Part shown: positions 17,757-26,177 of the stretch, in pieces
How positions within the stretch are numbered: position 1 is the first letter of the stretch
How the letters are laid out: each line of letters begins with the position of its first letter
Notes under the pieces: generated by a model
Databases searched by the model: none
What the model was told of the DNA's origin: nothing
The model's input: only the letters and a program-made list of their open reading frames with translations
Made by a program: the position numbers and the translations under genes
Origin: CAZRDB01 sp964598695
Lineage (GTDB): Bacteria > Armatimonadota > Zipacnadia > UBA1398
Reading direction: 5' to 3'
NCBI GenBank assembly: GCA_964598695.1
Contig: CAZRDB010000022.1
Span: 1 to 39,597 of the forward strand
Length of the DNA: 39,597 bases

Positions 17757-20486
17757 ATGTCGCGTGCACGAGCGAGTGTAGTCCCGCAACGCCCCGCTGC
17801 CCCCCCTTGGCACGCCCTGGAGGCCGCGGAGGCAGCCGCCCACTGGAAGGTGGCCCCCGAGACGGGCCTCACGTCCGAGGAGGCCGCATCCCGTCTCGAG
17901 GAGCACGGCCCCAACGAGTTGGAGCAGGGCGACCGGCGCTCAGCGCTTTCGATGCTGCTCGAGCAGTTCACCAGTCCCCTCGTGCTGGTGCTGATGGCGG
18001 CAGCGGCGACGTCGGCCGTCGTGCACGACCCCAAGGACGCTATCGTCATCGGCGTCATCCTGCTGCTCAACGCCGTCATCGGGTTCATCCAGGAGTACCG
18101 CGCCGACCAGTCGATGCGAGCTCTGCAGCAGCTCACCGTACCGCAGGTGCGGGCGCGGCGGGGCGGGGGGGAGACCATCGTCTCGGCGACAGCCGTCGTG
18201 CCCGGCGACGTGCTGCTCCTGCAGGCCGGCGACCTGGCCCCGGCCGATGCCCGCCTGCTCAGCGCCGCCAACCTGCGGGTGGACGAGTCGGCTCTCACCG
18301 GGGAATCGGAGCCGGTCGACAAGTCGACGGGCGCGCTGAACGACCCGGAGCTGCCGCTCGCCGAGCGCACCTGCATGGTCTACCGCGGCACGGCCGTGGT
18401 CTACGGGCGGGCCGAGGCGCTGGTGGTCGCGACGGGCATGGAGACCCAGCTCGGGGCGATCGCGGCGGCCCTGCAGTCCACCGAGGACACACAGACGCCC
18501 TTGCAGCGGCGGCTGGCCGGCCTCGGGAAGTCGCTCGCGATCTGGGCTCTCGTCGTCTGCGCCGTGATCATGGGCCTCGGCATCCTGCGGGGCGAGCCGG
18601 CGCAGGAGATGCTGATGACGGCCATCGCGCTGGCCGTCGCGGCGATCCCGGAGGGGCTGCCGGCCGTGGTCACGATTGCCCTGGCGCTGGGGGCGCGCAG
18701 CATGGCGCGCCGCAACGCCCTGGTGCGCTCGCTGCCGGCGGTCGAGGGCTTGGGCTCGGTCACGGTCATCTGCACCGACAAGACGGGCACGCTCACCCGC
18801 AACGAGATGACGGTCACCGACATCATCGTCGATGGCCGCCGGTTGGGCGTCACCGGCGTGGGCTGCCAGCCGGTGGGCGTGGTGACCGACGAGGCCGGCC
18901 AACCGGCCGAGAGGACCGCGCCCCTGGAGCGCCTGCTCACGGCGGGCGTCCTGTGCAACGACGCCGTCCTCCGCTGGGACCCCGCCAAGCCTGACGAGTG
19001 CGACATGCTCGGCGACCCGACCGAGGGCGCGCTGCTCACCGCGGCGGCCAAGGCCGGCCTCGACGTGGAGGCGCTCCGACGCGAGCGGAACCGTCTCGAC
19101 GAGGTCCCGTTCGATTCCGACCGCAAGCGGATGGCGACGCTCCACGCCGGGGGTGAGGAGCCGCTCGTGGCCGCCAAGGGCTCGCCCGAGACGCTCCTCG
19201 ACGTCTGCACTCGGGCCTGGTGGGGCGGCTCGGAGCGGCCGCTCGATGCCGATCTCCGCGAGGAGATCGCCGAGCACGTGCGCGGGCTCGCCTCGCGCGG
19301 CCGTCGGGTGCTCGCTCTCGCCGACCGGCGGGGCGTCGCGGAGTCGCTCGACAGCGACCTCACCTTCGTCGGTCTGGTGGGGATCATCGACCCGCCGCGG
19401 CCCGAGGCCCAGGAGGCCGTCGCCGAGTGCCACAGCGCCGGTATCCGCACGGTGATGATCACCGGCGACCACAAGCTGACGGCCCAGGCGATCGCCCAGG
19501 AGCTGGGGATGCTGCGGCCGGGCGACCGCGCGCTCACGGGCCGCGAACTCGACGATCTCACGCCCGAGGAGCTGACCGCCGAGGTCGAGCGCGTCTCCAT
19601 CTACGCACGGGTGACCCCGGAGCACAAGCTCCGCCTCGTCCAGGCCCTGCAGGAGCGCGGCCAGATCGTCTCGATGACCGGCGACGGCGTGAACGACGCG
19701 CCCGCCCTGCGCCAGGCCGACATCGGCGTCTCGATGGGCATCACCGGGACCGACGTCGCGCGCGAGGCCTCCCGCCTGGTGCTGGCCGACGACAACTTCG
19801 CGACGATCGTCGCCGCGGTCCGCGAGGGCCGCGTGATCTTCGACAACATGCGCAAGTTCCTGCGCTTCCTGCTCAACACCAACCTGGCCGAGATCCTCAC
19901 GATGCTCATCGCGATCCTCCTCGGTTGGCCGGTGCCGCTCTTGGCGCTGCAGGTACTGTGGATCAACCTCGTGACCGACGGGCTTCCGGCCCTGGCGCTG
20001 GGCTTCGAGCCGGCCGATCCCGACGTGATGAAGCGCCGGCCGCGCGACCCGAAGCAGAGCCTGCTGACGCGCGACATGACCCGCAGTATCTTCATCCACG
20101 GGATGGTGATGGCCGCCGGCGTGCTGATCGCGCTGCGGATGGGCATCGACCTGCAGCACCAGCGCACGGTCGCGTTCATGTCGCTTGCGCTGGCCCAGAT
20201 GGCCAACTGCCTCGCCTGCCGGTCGGAGCGCAAGCTGATCGCGGAGATCGGGTTCTTCTCGAACCCGCACATGGTGGTCGCGATCGCGCTGACCGTGGTC
20301 GCGCAGCTCGCCGTGCTCCACGTGCCGGCGCTGCAGAAGGTCTTCCAGACCGTGCCGCTCACGCCGATCGAGATCGCGGCGTGCGCCGGCGTCAGCGTCG
20401 CCGTCTTTGTCTCCGTCGAGCTGGAGAAGCTGATCGTGCGCGCCGTGGAGCGTCGCCGCGCCTCCGCCCGGGCGGAGCAGGGGTAG
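17757..20486 (+). CDS. P2-type (SERCA/PMR1-like) calcium-transporting ATPase
   Basis: A 909-residue inner-membrane ATP-driven cation pump, with the normal length for bacterial P2A ATPases. In order: cation-ATPase N-terminal domain (about 20-85), M1-M2, actuator domain with LTGESEPV, M3-M4 with PEGLP (E299), phosphorylation site D341 in DKTGTLT, nucleotide domain with KGSPE, hinge TGDGVNDAPAL, then M5-M10. Calcium-site residues match SERCA: E299 in M4, N709 and E712 in M5 (NLAE), and N737, T740 and D741 in M6 (NLVTDG). Ca2+ is thus the best guess, though some related pumps carry Mn2+ or Na+. The ATG at 17757 is preferred to the TTG at 17742 because GGAGGAGG lies between them. The gene is single, 13 bases from the convergent sialidase-like gene. 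Confidence 0.93.
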   Translation: MSRARASVVPQRPAAPPWHALEAAEAAAHWKVAPETGLTSEEAASRLEEHGPNELEQGDRRSALSMLLEQFTSPLVLVLMAAAATSAVVHDPKDAIVIGVILLLNAVIGFIQEYRADQSMRALQQLTVPQVRARRGGGETIVSATAVVPGDVLLLQAGDLAPADARLLSAANLRVDESALTGESEPVDKSTGALNDPELPLAERTCMVYRGTAVVYGRAEALVVATGMETQLGAIAAALQSTEDTQTPLQRRLAGLGKSLAIWALVVCAVIMGLGILRGEPAQEMLMTAIALAVAAIPEGLPAVVTIALALGARSMARRNALVRSLPAVEGLGSVTVICTDKTGTLTRNEMTVTDIIVDGRRLGVTGVGCQPVGVVTDEAGQPAERTAPLERLLTAGVLCNDAVLRWDPAKPDECDMLGDPTEGALLTAAAKAGLDVEALRRERNRLDEVPFDSDRKRMATLHAGGEEPLVAAKGSPETLLDVCTRAWWGGSERPLDADLREEIAEHVRGLASRGRRVLALADRRGVAESLDSDLTFVGLVGIIDPPRPEAQEAVAECHSAGIRTVMITGDHKLTAQAIAQELGMLRPGDRALTGRELDDLTPEELTAEVERVSIYARVTPEHKLRLVQALQERGQIVSMTGDGVNDAPALRQADIGVSMGITGTDVAREASRLVLADDNFATIVAAVREGRVIFDNMRKFLRFLLNTNLAEILTMLIAILLGWPVPLLALQVLWINLVTDGLPALALGFEPADPDVMKRRPRDPKQSLLTRDMTRSIFIHGMVMAAGVLIALRMGIDLQHQRTVAFMSLALAQMANCLACRSERKLIAEIGFFSNPHMVVAIALTVVAQLAVLHVPALQKVFQTVPLTPIEIAACAGVSVAVFVSVELEKLIVRAVERRRASARAEQG
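20462..20477. repeat. 16-bp perfect palindrome at the 3' end of the ATPase gene
   Basis: CTCCGCCCGGGCGGAG lies just inside the stop of the ATPase gene. A second small GC hairpin, GCCGG-AGCG-CCGGC (20487-20500), fills the 13-base convergent gap. Neither has a T-run, so intrinsic termination is not clearly shown; they may slow polymerase between the convergent genes. Confidence 0.3.
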
Positions 20487-20499
20487 GCCGGAGCGCCGG

Positions 20500-21816
20500 C
20501 TAGGGCGCCTTGAGATCGGCGAGCCACTCCGGCGTGATCCGCTTGCCGAGCAGGAAGAACTTGCGGTCGGGGTGCCACAGCACGAGCTGGCCGTGGCGAT
20601 CGGTCATGCTCGGGTAGACGCCGCAGTCGGTGCGCCCGAGCGGACCGATCCCGCTGCCGTCGTTGTCCATGAGCTGCTTCGACGGGGAGAACCAGATCGG
20701 CTGTTCGGCGCCCGGGCGGAACTCGCCGAGCGCGAGGAAGGCCGGCCGCCGGTTGCGCCCCGTGTCCTCGGGCGCGCAGCCCTCGAAGCGGCCATCGTTG
20801 TTGTGGTGCAGGAGGATGTACCGGCCGTCGCCCAGCTCGTAGAGGGGGCAGCAGCACAGCGGCTCGAGGATCGGCAGGCCGTGATCGCGGCGGAGAAGGG
20901 GCCGGGGGGACGACCACGTCCGGCCGTCGTCGGCCGAGAGACTCCACCAGACACACCCGGCCATCGTCCGCGTCGTGCAGAACAGCCGGTCGTCCGGCAG
21001 CCGCACGAGGCTCGGCTCCTGCGCGACGCTCAACAGCGGGTTGGCGTAGTGCGGGACACGGAGCGCCTGACCGCCCCAGGCGGAGTAGGAGATCCGGATC
21101 TCCTCCGGCGCCGGGTCGTCGTCGAGGTTGTCGAAGCGCATGAACTCCACCACGGTTTCCCACGCGGTCCAGGAGTTGTTGTGCGGTGGGGTCCGCACCG
21201 CCTTGCTCACCCACCGTGAGAAGCCGGTGAACCACCTGCCCTCGAGGTCGCGGATCGGCTTCTGCCAGACGATCCAGTTCGACGGCACGGTCGGATCGGG
21301 ATCGTCGTACGGGCTGCGGGCCATGGGGATGCCTGCCGGGGCCGACCAGGTCGCGCCGCAGTCGTCGCTGTAGGCGCAGGCCATCGTGCCCGTGTGCTGG
21401 TGGATGACGTCGTCGATCCCCTGGTACTGATTCCAGACCACGTAGATGCGACCGGAGCGGGAGACCATCGGGAAGCCCCAGCTCGCCATGGGACCGGCGC
21501 CGGGCCGGTCGGGCCCCGCGATGCGCAGGGGCTTGGACCAGGTGGCGCCTTCATCCTCGGACCGGGCGAACACGATCCGGTGGTCGCCCGCGCCCTCGTA
21601 GCTGCTCTGGGTCCAGACCGCCATCAGCGAGCCGTCTGGGCCGTCGAACACGAGGAAGTGCTCGTTGCCCGTGTCGAATGTCGAGCCGTCGAGGCTGCCG
21701 GGCCGGTAGACGATGTAGTCGGGCGCGGTCCGCCGGATCTCGCGGTCGAGAACCGCCTGCACGTCATCGGCCTCGCCCGCGATCGCGCACGCGAGCGTGA
21801 GCGTCACGCATACCAT
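20500..21816 (-). CDS. Secreted BNR-repeat sialidase-like six-bladed propeller protein
   Basis: A 438-residue protein with a short signal peptide (MVCVTLTLACAIAGEA). At least three Asp-boxes are seen: SEDEGATW (residues 86-93), SDDCGATW and SADDGRTW. These mark the sialidase/neuraminidase propeller superfamily. It contains FLVFDGPDGSLMAVW and PSLVRLPDDRLFC, typical of the exo-alpha-sialidase-like proteins common in Planctomycetota. I could not place a convincing Arg triad plus Tyr/Glu pair, so true sialidase activity is not shown; many such proteins act on other sugars or are uncharacterised. The ATG at 21816 has GAGAGAGG about ten bases upstream. It begins 38 bases after the stop of the phospholipase-propeller gene on the same strand, so co-transcription with it is possible. 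Confidence 0.75.
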   Translation of the reverse strand: MVCVTLTLACAIAGEADDVQAVLDREIRRTAPDYIVYRPGSLDGSTFDTGNEHFLVFDGPDGSLMAVWTQSSYEGAGDHRIVFARSEDEGATWSKPLRIAGPDRPGAGPMASWGFPMVSRSGRIYVVWNQYQGIDDVIHQHTGTMACAYSDDCGATWSAPAGIPMARSPYDDPDPTVPSNWIVWQKPIRDLEGRWFTGFSRWVSKAVRTPPHNNSWTAWETVVEFMRFDNLDDDPAPEEIRISYSAWGGQALRVPHYANPLLSVAQEPSLVRLPDDRLFCTTRTMAGCVWWSLSADDGRTWSSPRPLLRRDHGLPILEPLCCCPLYELGDGRYILLHHNNDGRFEGCAPEDTGRNRRPAFLALGEFRPGAEQPIWFSPSKQLMDNDGSGIGPLGRTDCGVYPSMTDRHGQLVLWHPDRKFFLLGKRITPEWLADLKAP

Positions 21817-21854
21817 GGCGCGGTGGCCCCTCTCTCCGGTGCTGCGCACGCCGC

Positions 21855-24215
21855 TCAGTTGCCCTGGAGAGAGGGCGATCCCTCCCCTGCGGCGGAATCG
21901 GCGACGGTCACGAGGCCGGTGCCGTCCGTGTTGCAGAGCAGGATCCGGCCGACCGCGCCAACCCGCCTCGTCCACGCGACCTTCGTGCCGTCCGCGCTGA
22001 TCGAGGGCGCCGAATCGTCGTCGCCGCTGTTCGAGAGGTTGCGGAGGCCGGCGCCGTCCGTGCGGGCCACGTAGATCTCGTTGTTGCTCCCGACGCGGCG
22101 ACACCAGGCGACGGTCAAGCCGTCCCCACTGAGCGAGGGCGTGATATCCCTGGCGGCGTCGGCGCTCACGTTCACCAGGCCCGAGCCATCGCTGTTGGCG
22201 ACGTAGATCTCCTGGTTCCCGTCACGATCGCTGCTCCAGGCGATCCTTCCGCCATCGGTGCTGAGCGACGGTCGCGCGGCACGGCCCACCGTGCCCGAGA
22301 CGAGGAGTCGTCCCGCGCCGCCGAAGCTCTCGGTGACGATCCCCATGTAGGTGCCGCCGGAGGCGGACCATGCCACCCGGCTCCCGTCGCCGCTCAGGGT
22401 GATCTGGCCGCCACCCCCATGTGGGCCGGTGAGGGAGCGGACGCCGGTTCCGTCGGCCCGGGCGACCAGCAGCTCGGACCAGCCGATGTCGAACCACCGC
22501 TGCCAGCCGATTCGCGACCCGTCCCCGCTCAGCGAGGGATCGGAGTCCTGGTCGCCGTCCCGCGAGACGTTGACCACGCCCGAGCCGTCGGTGTTGGCGA
22601 TGTAGATCTCGAAGTTGCCGTCACGCCGGGAGGACCAGGCGACCTTGGTCCCGTCGGCGCTGATGGCGGGCTCCTGGTCGAGACCGGCGTCGTGCGAGAT
22701 CCGGACCGGGTGGGTGCCGTCCAGCCGCGCCACATAGACCTCCGGGTCACCGTCGCGGTAGCTCACCCACGCGATCCTCGGGCCCGCCGCGCCGGGGTCG
22801 AGATCCACCGTCGTCCGGAAGACCCGCCCGCCGGCGTGGACCTCGAGCGTGCCCGCCGCCGCGGCGCCGAGGTCGGCCCCCGACAGCGTCACGGGTTGCA
22901 TCGTGCCGTCCACGAACCGCGTGTCGTGTGCGCGGCCGCCGACGGTGAGGGTCCCCGGTCCCGTGTATCGGACCTCCATCCCGAGCCGCTGCCACTCCGG
23001 GTCGAGAGCCGTCTCGTGGTGCAGGCGGGCGGAGACGGCGACACCGTCCGAGGCCGCGGTCGCCTCGCCGCTCAGCACGAGCGTCGGGAAGAACAGGCCG
23101 GCGAGGCGGGCGTTCGCGCGAACCGCGATCGGCAGCTCGACCCGGGCCATCTCACCCACCAACCACCACGGCACCGTGTAGCGCGGCACGGCTCCCGTGG
23201 CTCCGAGCAGCTCGCCGCCGAGCGTCCGTGCCACGACGGGGATCCGCGTCTCGCCGGACCGGGGATCTCGCGAGTAGCCGACCATCCGAGGGCGGGCGCC
23301 ATCCCCGGTCGGGGAGTACTCCTCCCACACGAGGCAGTCGTCGGTGACCGAGGGCGCCTCGTAGGCCGGCTGGCCGTTGAGGGTGACGGCCGAGTTCGGC
23401 AGCGGCACGGTGTCGGTGGTGAAGAAGCAGCGCTGGGTGAAGGTTGCCACGGTCTCGAAGAGCGCCTCGGCGGTGATCGGGCCGGAGAACTCGCTCTCGG
23501 GCAGGAGCGAGGGTGTGCTCGGGTCGAGGTAGGGCGAGAGCGAGAGCCCCTCGACCAGGTCCTCCAGGCAGTCGCCGCCCTCGTCCCAGTGGTTGTCATT
23601 GCGCACATGCCAGGGCGCCGTCACGTCGGCGAGGCCGTGCATCGTCTCGCCGAGGCATCGGAGGGCCCTGCACAGCAACTCGTCGTGGCGCTCCGGCGTC
23701 GCCAGTGCGTCGCGGTAGGCCTCGAGACCCACGAGCCAGTTGTGGGGGTTCGCGGCGTTGTCGAGCGTCCAGCCCCGCGCGTCGTCCCGATCGCTCAGGA
23801 GCGGACCGAGCCAGTCAAGTCCCCGGAGGTCGGTGAGGTACGACGCGCCGCCAAGGCCGGTGGGGTCGTAGAAGTGACGCAGCTCCATGTAGGCGAGCGG
23901 TCGGCCGGCCGAGACGCCGCCGTGCTCGATCCACACGCCCGCAGCGGCGGTGTGGCGCTCGGTCGGCGCGGCCTCCGGGCCGCTCCCGAGTGGGTTGACG
24001 CGCGCGGCGCACCAGTCGAGGCCGGTGAGCGAGAGCGAGCCCTCGAACGGCGCCCTCCCCGCGACCGAGTCGGCCCAGAGCTGCCAGGCGGCGCAGTTGA
24101 TCGCGGGGTGGGTGGTCTCGTCGCTCCACGCGTGGGCGCTCACGGGGAGCAACGCCAGGAGACACAGGGCAGCCGGAAGTGGGGAACGGCGACCGTGCGG
24201 GGCGGGGCGTCTCAT
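21855..24215 (-). CDS. Fusion of a zinc phospholipase C/P1 nuclease-like domain with a TolB-like PD40 propeller
   Basis: A 786-residue exported protein. The signal peptide ends AHA before W30, so the mature protein would start with Trp (WSDETTH). In Bacillus zinc phospholipase C and P1 nuclease, the N-terminal Trp and a nearby His bind zinc. A further ligand run H193-x3-D197-x5-H203 (HGLADVTAPWH) has the spacing of the phospholipase C motif. A following HWDEGGD may supply the last ligands, but its spacing differs from the reference enzymes. After a beta-rich middle part, residues about 475-786 hold six or so PD40/TolB-like blades (repeats such as DGTKVAWSSRRDGNFEIY and GDGSRIGW). The ATG overlaps the lipoprotein stop in ATGA, implying translational coupling. 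Phosphodiesterase activity is plausible but unproven. Confidence 0.78.
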   Translation of the reverse strand: MRRPAPHGRRSPLPAALCLLALLPVSAHAWSDETTHPAINCAAWQLWADSVAGRAPFEGSLSLTGLDWCAARVNPLGSGPEAAPTERHTAAAGVWIEHGGVSAGRPLAYMELRHFYDPTGLGGASYLTDLRGLDWLGPLLSDRDDARGWTLDNAANPHNWLVGLEAYRDALATPERHDELLCRALRCLGETMHGLADVTAPWHVRNDNHWDEGGDCLEDLVEGLSLSPYLDPSTPSLLPESEFSGPITAEALFETVATFTQRCFFTTDTVPLPNSAVTLNGQPAYEAPSVTDDCLVWEEYSPTGDGARPRMVGYSRDPRSGETRIPVVARTLGGELLGATGAVPRYTVPWWLVGEMARVELPIAVRANARLAGLFFPTLVLSGEATAASDGVAVSARLHHETALDPEWQRLGMEVRYTGPGTLTVGGRAHDTRFVDGTMQPVTLSGADLGAAAAGTLEVHAGGRVFRTTVDLDPGAAGPRIAWVSYRDGDPEVYVARLDGTHPVRISHDAGLDQEPAISADGTKVAWSSRRDGNFEIYIANTDGSGVVNVSRDGDQDSDPSLSGDGSRIGWQRWFDIGWSELLVARADGTGVRSLTGPHGGGGQITLSGDGSRVAWSASGGTYMGIVTESFGGAGRLLVSGTVGRAARPSLSTDGGRIAWSSDRDGNQEIYVANSDGSGLVNVSADAARDITPSLSGDGLTVAWCRRVGSNNEIYVARTDGAGLRNLSNSGDDDSAPSISADGTKVAWTRRVGAVGRILLCNTDGTGLVTVADSAAGEGSPSLQGN

Positions 24216-24703
24216 AGCAGCGACACCACCCACGCGTCGTCCTCCTTGCGCATTCGGATGTCGTAGGTGATCCCCTCGTGCTCCGCCTCCACCCAGGCGG
24301 AGAGCAACTCCCCGGAGGGAGCGAGCGGGGTCCGGAGCACCACGCTCGGCCGTGCCGAGGCGAGGGCGTCGGCGAGCGCGGTCAGGTGCGCGGCATCCTC
24401 GGCCGCGACGGCCGCCAGGTAGGTCGCTCGCACATCGCCCGCGAAGCACGCGCCCGCCGCCGCGGGATCGCGCCCGCGGAGCGCCGTTGCCAGGCTCGCG
24501 AGCGAGGCGCGGATCGCCGGGCTCTCCCGGCTGAGCAGGGCCGCCGGGGTCAGCGTCGGGCGCGCCGGAGGGGCGACTCCGCCCCCAGCACCGCCTCCCC
24601 CGTCTCCCCCCTCGCCCCCCCCGCCTCCGCACGCCACGGGGGAGCACGCCAGGAGCACCGCGAGCACTGCGCCGAGCACCGCGCTGCACGTCGTGCGGCT
24701 CAT
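24212..24703 (-). CDS. Small lipoprotein, unknown function
   Basis: A 163-residue protein. VLAVLLAC at residues 13-20 is a good lipobox, so Cys20 should be lipidated. A low-complexity Gly-rich linker follows (CGGGGGEGGDGGGGAGGG), then a mostly helical, Ala-rich domain from about 55 to 120. It ends in a beta-like part (WVEAEHEGITYDIRMRKEDDAWVVSLL) reminiscent of NTF2-like or SnoaL-like tails; that comparison is weak. The start at 24703 has only a poor GGGG-type ribosome site, and an inverted repeat (24735-24756) lies 30 bases upstream. Its TGA overlaps the ATG of the phospholipase-propeller gene, so the two are coupled. It may anchor or assist that exported partner; this is inference. I do not recognise a named family. 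Confidence 0.75.
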   Translation of the reverse strand: MSRTTCSAVLGAVLAVLLACSPVACGGGGGEGGDGGGGAGGGVAPPARPTLTPAALLSRESPAIRASLASLATALRGRDPAAAGACFAGDVRATYLAAVAAEDAAHLTALADALASARPSVVLRTPLAPSGELLSAWVEAEHEGITYDIRMRKEDDAWVVSLL

Positions 24704-24734
24704 CCCAAGCCCCGCTTCCGTCGCCGTCCTCGCG

Positions 24735-24756
24735 GCGTCCCCATCCTTATGGACGC
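24735..24756. repeat. Inverted repeat upstream of the lipoprotein gene
   Basis: Six-base arms GCGTCC / GGACGC with a ten-base loop, 32 bases before the lipoprotein start. Nearby are a 10-base palindrome GAGACGTCTC (24767-24776) and two copies of GGCCGGGGCG (24785-24794, 24800-24809). It could be an operator, an mRNA hairpin, or the terminator region of the upstream acylation cluster; there is no T-run. Confidence 0.3.
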
Positions 24757-24816
24757 GGCAGGGGGTGAGACGTCTCGCCGCCCGGGCCGGGGCGAGGAAG
24801 GCCGGGGCGGGCGGTC

Positions 24817-24954
24817 TCAGAACTGGGCGTAGACGAAGGGGACTTCGCCCTCGTAGGCGATGACCGCCAGCAGGATCAGCGCCAGGTACCACAGGACGCG
24901 TAGCACCACGGAGTCGGATGCCCGTCCCCAGACCGTCGCAAGTCGCGCGCGCAC
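24817..24954 (-). CDS. 45-residue membrane peptide, DUF5989-like
   Basis: A short reading frame from a GTG at 24954, six bases after a strong GGAGGAGG site, to TGA at 24817. It holds one hydrophobic helix (VLRVLWYLALILLAVIAY) and ends VPFVYAQF. Single-helix DUF5989 peptides end in a similar PFIYxLF motif and are also encoded beside glycan or SGNH/SxtJ-type loci; the resemblance is recalled by eye, not searched. The gene starts 21 bases after the MBOAT stop on the same strand, so it is probably the last gene of that operon. A helper of the MBOAT or SGNH protein is possible. If this call is wrong the stretch is merely the operon's tail. Confidence 0.5.
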   Translation of the reverse strand: MRARLATVWGRASDSVVLRVLWYLALILLAVIAYEGEVPFVYAQF

Positions 24955-24975
24955 ACCGCACCTCCTCCCGGAGCG

Positions 24976-26172
24976 CTACTCGAGCCCGAACAGCCTGCGT
25001 GTGAGGCCGATCGTCTGCGGCACCGTATGGACGAACAGCAAGAAGCTGTAGCTCACGAAGCAGTAGTTCATCGCCAGGCTGAGAGCGCCTGCGCCGCGCC
25101 ACTCGGCGATCGCCTTGGCCCAGGCCTGTCTCTTGCGGATCTCGCCCCACAGGTGGTTCACGCAGACTCCGAGTCCGTGGTACAGCCCCCACAGGACGAA
25201 GTTCCAGCCCGCGCCGTGCCAGATCCCGCAGAGCACGAAGGTGGTGAGGTACCCGATCCAGGCCGTCAGCTCCTTGTGGCGGCGCAGGCGCGACTTGAGC
25301 GCGCGCTTGGAGACCGGCAGGAAGACGTAGAACTGCAGCCACTCGGAGAGCGAGATGTGCCACCGCTTCCAGAACTCGATCGGCCCGCGGGCGAGGAAGG
25401 GTGAGCGGAAGTTCTCCATGATCGGGTAGCCGAAGAGCCGGGCCAGCCCGATGGCGATGTCGGAGTAAGCGGCGAAGTCGAAGTAGATGCGCCAGCCGTA
25501 GGCGAAGACGAGCAACCAGGCGATCCCCTGGGAGGGCAGCTCCGGGCCCACGCCCAGCTCCATGACCTTCGTACCGAGCTGGTCGGCGAGGACGATCTTC
25601 TTCACCGCGCCGTACAGGATCCGCTCGAGCGCCTGTGCGACCGTCGCGAGGTCGGGGGGCTCGGGCGCACCTCGAGCGAACAGCTTCCACGGATGCAGCG
25701 GCCCGGCGATGTAGGTCGGGAAGAAGAGCACGAACAGCGCGAAGCCGGAGGGCGTGAGGCGTTCGGCCTTGGGCTGCTGCTGGTCGAGGAAGTACGCGAT
25801 CAGGCGGAAGACGAGAAACGAGATGCCGAGGGGCGCCCAGACGGAGGCCTTCGGGGCGGGCAGCCCGAGGGTGGTGAGAAGGAACGCCCAGTACTTGTAG
25901 TAGGCGAGCGCGCCGGCGAGGACGAGGACCCCGCCGACGGTCCCGAGTCGGCGGCCGACGGCGGAGCCGATCCGGCGGGTTGCGGCCGCGCCAAGGTAGG
26001 TGAACGCGCCCAGCCCGGCCACCACGGCCAGGGCCGCCAGGTCGAGATACGCGACAAACCCGGCGCTGGCCGCAATGAGCAGCCACACCCGCCATGCGGC
26101 CGGCACGACGTACCGGTGCAGCGCGAAGGTGAGCACCACGAGGCCTGCCACCAACAGATCGAAGAGGGGCAC
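24976..26172 (-). CDS. MBOAT-family membrane O-acyltransferase (AlgI-like)
   Basis: A 398-residue multi-pass inner-membrane protein of the membrane-bound O-acyltransferase family, which hands acyl groups across the membrane for attachment to exported glycans. The two signature histidines are present: H272 in WHISLSEWLQFY and H319 in CGIWHGAGWNF, the latter being the usual catalytic His. FPTYIAGPLHPW and DFAAYSDIAIGLARLFGYP are AlgI/DltB-type motifs. The GTG at 26172 is chosen because GAGAGG precedes it and the first membrane helix begins directly; an ATG at 26217 would overlap the upstream gene by 40 bases. It starts five bases after the SGNH gene stop, mirroring the AlgI-AlgJ/X pairing. Confidence 0.88.
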   Translation of the reverse strand: MPLFDLLVAGLVVLTFALHRYVVPAAWRVWLLIAASAGFVAYLDLAALAVVAGLGAFTYLGAAATRRIGSAVGRRLGTVGGVLVLAGALAYYKYWAFLLTTLGLPAPKASVWAPLGISFLVFRLIAYFLDQQQPKAERLTPSGFALFVLFFPTYIAGPLHPWKLFARGAPEPPDLATVAQALERILYGAVKKIVLADQLGTKVMELGVGPELPSQGIAWLLVFAYGWRIYFDFAAYSDIAIGLARLFGYPIMENFRSPFLARGPIEFWKRWHISLSEWLQFYVFLPVSKRALKSRLRRHKELTAWIGYLTTFVLCGIWHGAGWNFVLWGLYHGLGVCVNHLWGEIRKRQAWAKAIAEWRGAGALSLAMNYCFVSYSFLLFVHTVPQTIGLTRRLFGLE

Positions 26173-26177
26173 GTCCG

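Noticed and set aside
17940..20321. A 793-codon minus-strand frame within the Ca2+ ATPase gene
   Set aside because: It is Arg/His/Asp-rich and domainless, opposite a complete P-type ATPase.
20500..21816. Calling this a true sialidase (nanH)
   Set aside because: Asp-boxes show the fold only; the Arg triad and catalytic Tyr/Glu could not be placed.
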